Of a DNA stretch of 6,119 nucleotides, positions 5,831 to 6,119 are shown piece after piece (the first letter of the stretch is position 1; every line of letters begins with the position of its first letter). Origin of the DNA: Xanthobacteraceae bacterium (GTDB lineage: Bacteria > Pseudomonadota > Alphaproteobacteria > Rhizobiales > Xanthobacteraceae); NCBI GenBank assembly GCA_030039655.1, contig JASHVC010000011.1, forward strand, positions 1 to 6,119. Reading direction: 5' to 3'. Under the pieces are notes generated by a model. The model saw only the letters and a program-made list of their open reading frames with translations. It had not been told where the DNA came from and did not search any database. The translations under genes and the position numbers were made by a program.

Positions 5831-6119
5831 ATGAACGGACAAACCGCGCCGACGAGGCAAGCCGCTGAGGAGGTTCTGGCGTTCTGGCTTGCTGCCGGTC
5901 CCGACCGCTGGTTCGAGCCCGACGAACAGTTCGATGCGGAGATCCGGCAGCGGTTCGCGACGACCTACGAGGATGCCGCGACCGGTCGGCTGAGCAGTTG
6001 GGAGGATTGGCCAGAAGGCGCTCTCGCGCTTCTCCTCGTACTCGACCAATTTCCACGCAACATGTTCCGCAACAGCGCACGTTCGTATGCGGCCGACCCG
6101 CTCGCTCGAGCGGTTGCAC
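5831..6119 (+). CDS. DUF924 family protein, N-terminal part (runs off the window)
   Basis: The first 96 residues of a protein matching the DUF924 family, a predicted all-helical cytoplasmic protein with a TPR-like fold and no established function. The family start pattern is visible as EEVLAFWLAAGPDRWFEPDE (13-32), and the strongest signature is WEDWPEGALALLLVLDQFPR (57-76), followed by NMFRNSARSYAADPLARAVA (77-96), the usual LDQFPRN, R-x-S-A-R and A-x-DPLA pattern. The frame stays open to the right edge at 6119, so the C-terminal half lies outside. GGGAG (5820-5824) supports the ATG at 5831. It follows ttuC by 53 bases without a visible terminator, so read-through from ttuC is possible, although a functional link is not evident. 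Confidence 0.92.
   Translation, partial: MNGQTAPTRQAAEEVLAFWLAAGPDRWFEPDEQFDAEIRQRFATTYEDAATGRLSSWEDWPEGALALLLVLDQFPRNMFRNSARSYAADPLARAVA

Noticed and set aside
5369..6119. Two minus-strand open frames covering the ttuC 3' end and the DUF924 gene.
   Set aside because: Both are antisense to genes with clear family signatures, and their composition (R, P and S rich) is that of GC-rich shadow frames.

Overview
The window looks like a chromosome fragment from an alphaproteobacterium of the order Rhizobiales (Hyphomicrobiales), most likely near Bradyrhizobium, Rhodopseudomonas or a relative. The evidence is the 23S and 5S rRNA sequence, the high GC content and codon use of most genes, a NifR3-type DusB, and a palindromic repeat in the 23S-5S spacer of a kind I recall from intergenic regions of that group. 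The genus is inference.

Layout. Positions 1-186 are the 3' end of a 23S rRNA gene. A spacer of about 200 bases follows, with a small hairpin and one copy of the repeat. The 5S rRNA gene (386-503) lies inside an extended processing stem, and a strong intrinsic terminator (548-580) closes the rRNA operon. No initiator tRNA gene follows the 5S. Next comes an AT-richer gene (694-1395) for an unrecognised membrane protein with three predicted membrane segments and a soluble C-terminal domain carrying a CxxC motif. It is followed on the same strand by a DUF938 methyltransferase-like gene (1447-2073).

The only minus-strand gene (2094-2936) encodes a TauD/TfdA-family Fe(II)/2-oxoglutarate dioxygenase. 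It converges on the DUF938 gene and diverges across 84 bases from dusB/nifR3 (3021-4055), a tRNA-dihydrouridine synthase. Downstream of dusB is a complete DinJ/YafQ-type toxin-antitoxin pair (4131-4394 and 4404-4673), then a tartrate dehydrogenase / D-malate dehydrogenase family gene (4701-5777), and finally the 5' part of a DUF924 gene (5831 to the window edge).

How the genes relate. Apart from the rRNA operon and the toxin-antitoxin pair, I see no shared pathway; this reads as a run of mostly independent housekeeping and metabolic genes with two probable accessory pieces (the 694-1395 gene and the toxin-antitoxin module). I found no convincing new multi-gene system. The points most worth a second look are the repeat in the rRNA spacer, the inverted copy of the terminator core just after the rRNA operon, the CxxC motif in the unknown membrane protein, and a dusB that is not followed by ntrBC.
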